From NCBI GenBank assembly GCA_002426755.1, contig DINI01000034.1, positions 5,081-20,351 on the forward strand: 15,271 nucleotides of DNA, in the 5' to 3' direction. The notes under the pieces are model-generated. The model made no database searches, had not been told where the DNA came from, and saw only the letters and a list, made by a program, of their open reading frames with translations. Of this stretch, positions 14,316 to 15,271 are shown piece after piece. A program made the position numbers and the translations under genes. Each line of letters begins with the position of its first letter. The first letter of the stretch is position 1. Source of the DNA: Flavobacteriaceae bacterium UBA5544. Its GTDB lineage: Bacteria > Bacteroidota > Bacteroidia > Flavobacteriales > Flavobacteriaceae.

Positions 14316-15221
14316 TTATTCCGTTTCCAATTGACTGGTTTCTTCGTCCTTAAATTTTGCGAAATTCATCCCACTTTGCCACCATTGGGTCATTTTTTCT
14401 TTCTCAAATATCAATGAATTGGTAGTCAGAACGGTTGGTGTATAATAAAAATTGATGATGGCGTTCTGATTGGTGGCCACAAATTTGCCGATTCTTACGT
14501 TTTGACTTTCAATCCTATCCAGCATAAATGCAAACATATTGGTCAACAGAGAGAACGCATTTAGTGACGGCATTCTGTTGAAGGTCGTGGTTTCCGTTTG
14601 CAAAATGATGGCATCCACCGTGGTCGCGCCTCTTTTAATCGCTTCCTCGATTGGCACCATGGAACCCAAGCCGCCATCGGCATACTCACATCCGTTTTTT
14701 TTCACCAAAGACATAAATGGCGTGTAATTACATGAAATCCAGACCCATTCGCAGAACTCTTCATAATCAAAATCCTTGACAGATTTGTACTCCACCTGAT
14801 TGAGCGATAAATTGGACACCGTAATCACCACATCCGCTTCCAGACTTTTCAAATGATTAAAAGCGTCTTGCGTAACGTTCTTCTTTATTAACTCTTTTAA
14901 ATTGAAACTTTCCCCAAAGGTTTTGCTGCCTCTTAAAATATTCCGAACCACATTCAAATGATTAATGCCAATGGTTTCAATGCCCTTTTTTCGCTTGATT
15001 TTGAAAGGGCACACATTGAAAATAGAGTCTTGGGTGACACTGGTATATATCTCCTTTATTTCTTCAATTTTATTCATGGCCAAATGTGACACCAACAAAC
15101 TTCCTGTCGAGGTCCCAATGAATAAATCATATTTTAAATGTTTATTTTCAATGAGATATTGAGCCACGCCGCCTGCAAATGCCCCTTTACTTCCACCTCC
15201 AGAAATCACAAGTGCTCTCAT
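14316..15221 (-). CDS. Patatin-like phospholipase
   Basis: A 301-residue Ser/Asp-dyad acyl hydrolase. The oxyanion loop SGGGSKGAFAGG (7-18), the nucleophile elbow GTSTG (Ser38 in 36-40) and the dyad Asp in DGGLG (Asp182) are all present and in the expected order, so the enzyme should be active on phospholipid or other acyl esters. There is no signal peptide; the chain opens directly with the beta strand RALVISGGG, as in RssA-like and other cytoplasmic patatins. The last 100 residues carry no added domain that I recognise. Its ATG overlaps the TGA of an upstream gene by 4 bp, which implies translational coupling. It ends 3 bp from the stop of the convergent gene. Confidence 0.92.
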   Translation of the reverse strand: MRALVISGGGSKGAFAGGVAQYLIENKHLKYDLFIGTSTGSLLVSHLAMNKIEEIKEIYTSVTQDSIFNVCPFKIKRKKGIETIGINHLNVVRNILRGSKTFGESFNLKELIKKNVTQDAFNHLKSLEADVVITVSNLSLNQVEYKSVKDFDYEEFCEWVWISCNYTPFMSLVKKNGCEYADGGLGSMVPIEEAIKRGATTVDAIILQTETTTFNRMPSLNAFSLLTNMFAFMLDRIESQNVRIGKFVATNQNAIINFYYTPTVLTTNSLIFEKEKMTQWWQSGMNFAKFKDEETSQLETE

Positions 15222-15271
15222 TGTTTAACTGTTTTTTTATCAATTAATTCCGAATAGTTTGGATTCTGACG
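15218..15271 (-). CDS. C-terminal end of an upstream gene, cut by the window edge
   Basis: On the minus strand the 54 nt from the right edge read through 17 codons (RQNPNYSELIDKKTVKQ) to a TGA that overlaps the ATG of the patatin gene in an ATGA. The open frame and the overlap suggest a real co-transcribed gene, but too little is visible for any identity. Confidence 0.55.
   Translation of the reverse strand, partial: RQNPNYSELIDKKTVKQ

Overview
The window looks like a chromosomal segment of a flavobacterium (phylum Bacteroidota). The DNA is AT-rich. The protein set is typical of Flavobacteriaceae: short Crp/Fnr regulators, lipoproteins with Ser/Asp-rich tethers, retropepsin-like aspartic proteases and a PcrA/UvrD helicase. 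A good match to the Bacteroidota promoter (TTG, 20 bp, TATGTTTG) lies before one gene. No rRNA, tRNA or CRISPR array was seen.

Region 1 (about 1-5131) is an integron-like gene-cassette array. Small genes, all on the minus strand, alternate with about 130-140 bp imperfect-palindromic sites that behave like attC sites. In five of seven cassettes the 6-7 bases just inside one end (after GTT) are the exact reverse complement of the bases just inside the other end (before AAC), and this sequence differs from cassette to cassette. That is the signature left when a circular cassette is opened inside its own attC core. Start codons lie 10-36 nt inside the upstream boundary, so the cassettes look promoterless. 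A 125-bp sequence occurs twice (3711-3835 and 5007-5131). On the minus strand it ends in an attI-like core (AAC, 2 nt, GTT) directly against a cassette. Read along the minus strand the order is: attI-like copy, ORF-less cassette G, cassette F (small secreted protein), a half attC joined to the second attI-like copy, ORF-less cassette E, cassette D (VOC/bleomycin-resistance-like protein plus Crp/Fnr regulator), cassette C, cassette B, cassette A (lipoprotein), and a further site cut by the window edge. No integrase gene is present, so by known categories this is an integrase-less cassette cluster whose integrase would have to be elsewhere or lost.

Region 2 (5132-6586) is a gene-poor stretch followed by one Bacteroidota-specific protein of unknown function with a clear terminator.

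Region 3 (6729-9559) has three same-strand exported proteins: a lipoprotein esterase of the HGGGW/GxSxG type, a two-lobed retropepsin-like aspartic protease, and a secreted protein made of three AMPK/CBM48-type glycogen-binding-like domains. The last two overlap by 4 bp. They look like a small envelope or secreted module, possibly for polysaccharide or ester handling, but no substrate can be read from the sequence.

Region 4 (9560-15271) is ordinary chromosome: a UvrD/PcrA helicase with a TTG start, an AsmA-like membrane-anchored protein, a small membrane protein with a good promoter, a patatin-like phospholipase, and the last 17 codons of a gene overlapping it. Two convergent pairs meet with 0 and 3 bp between stop codons.
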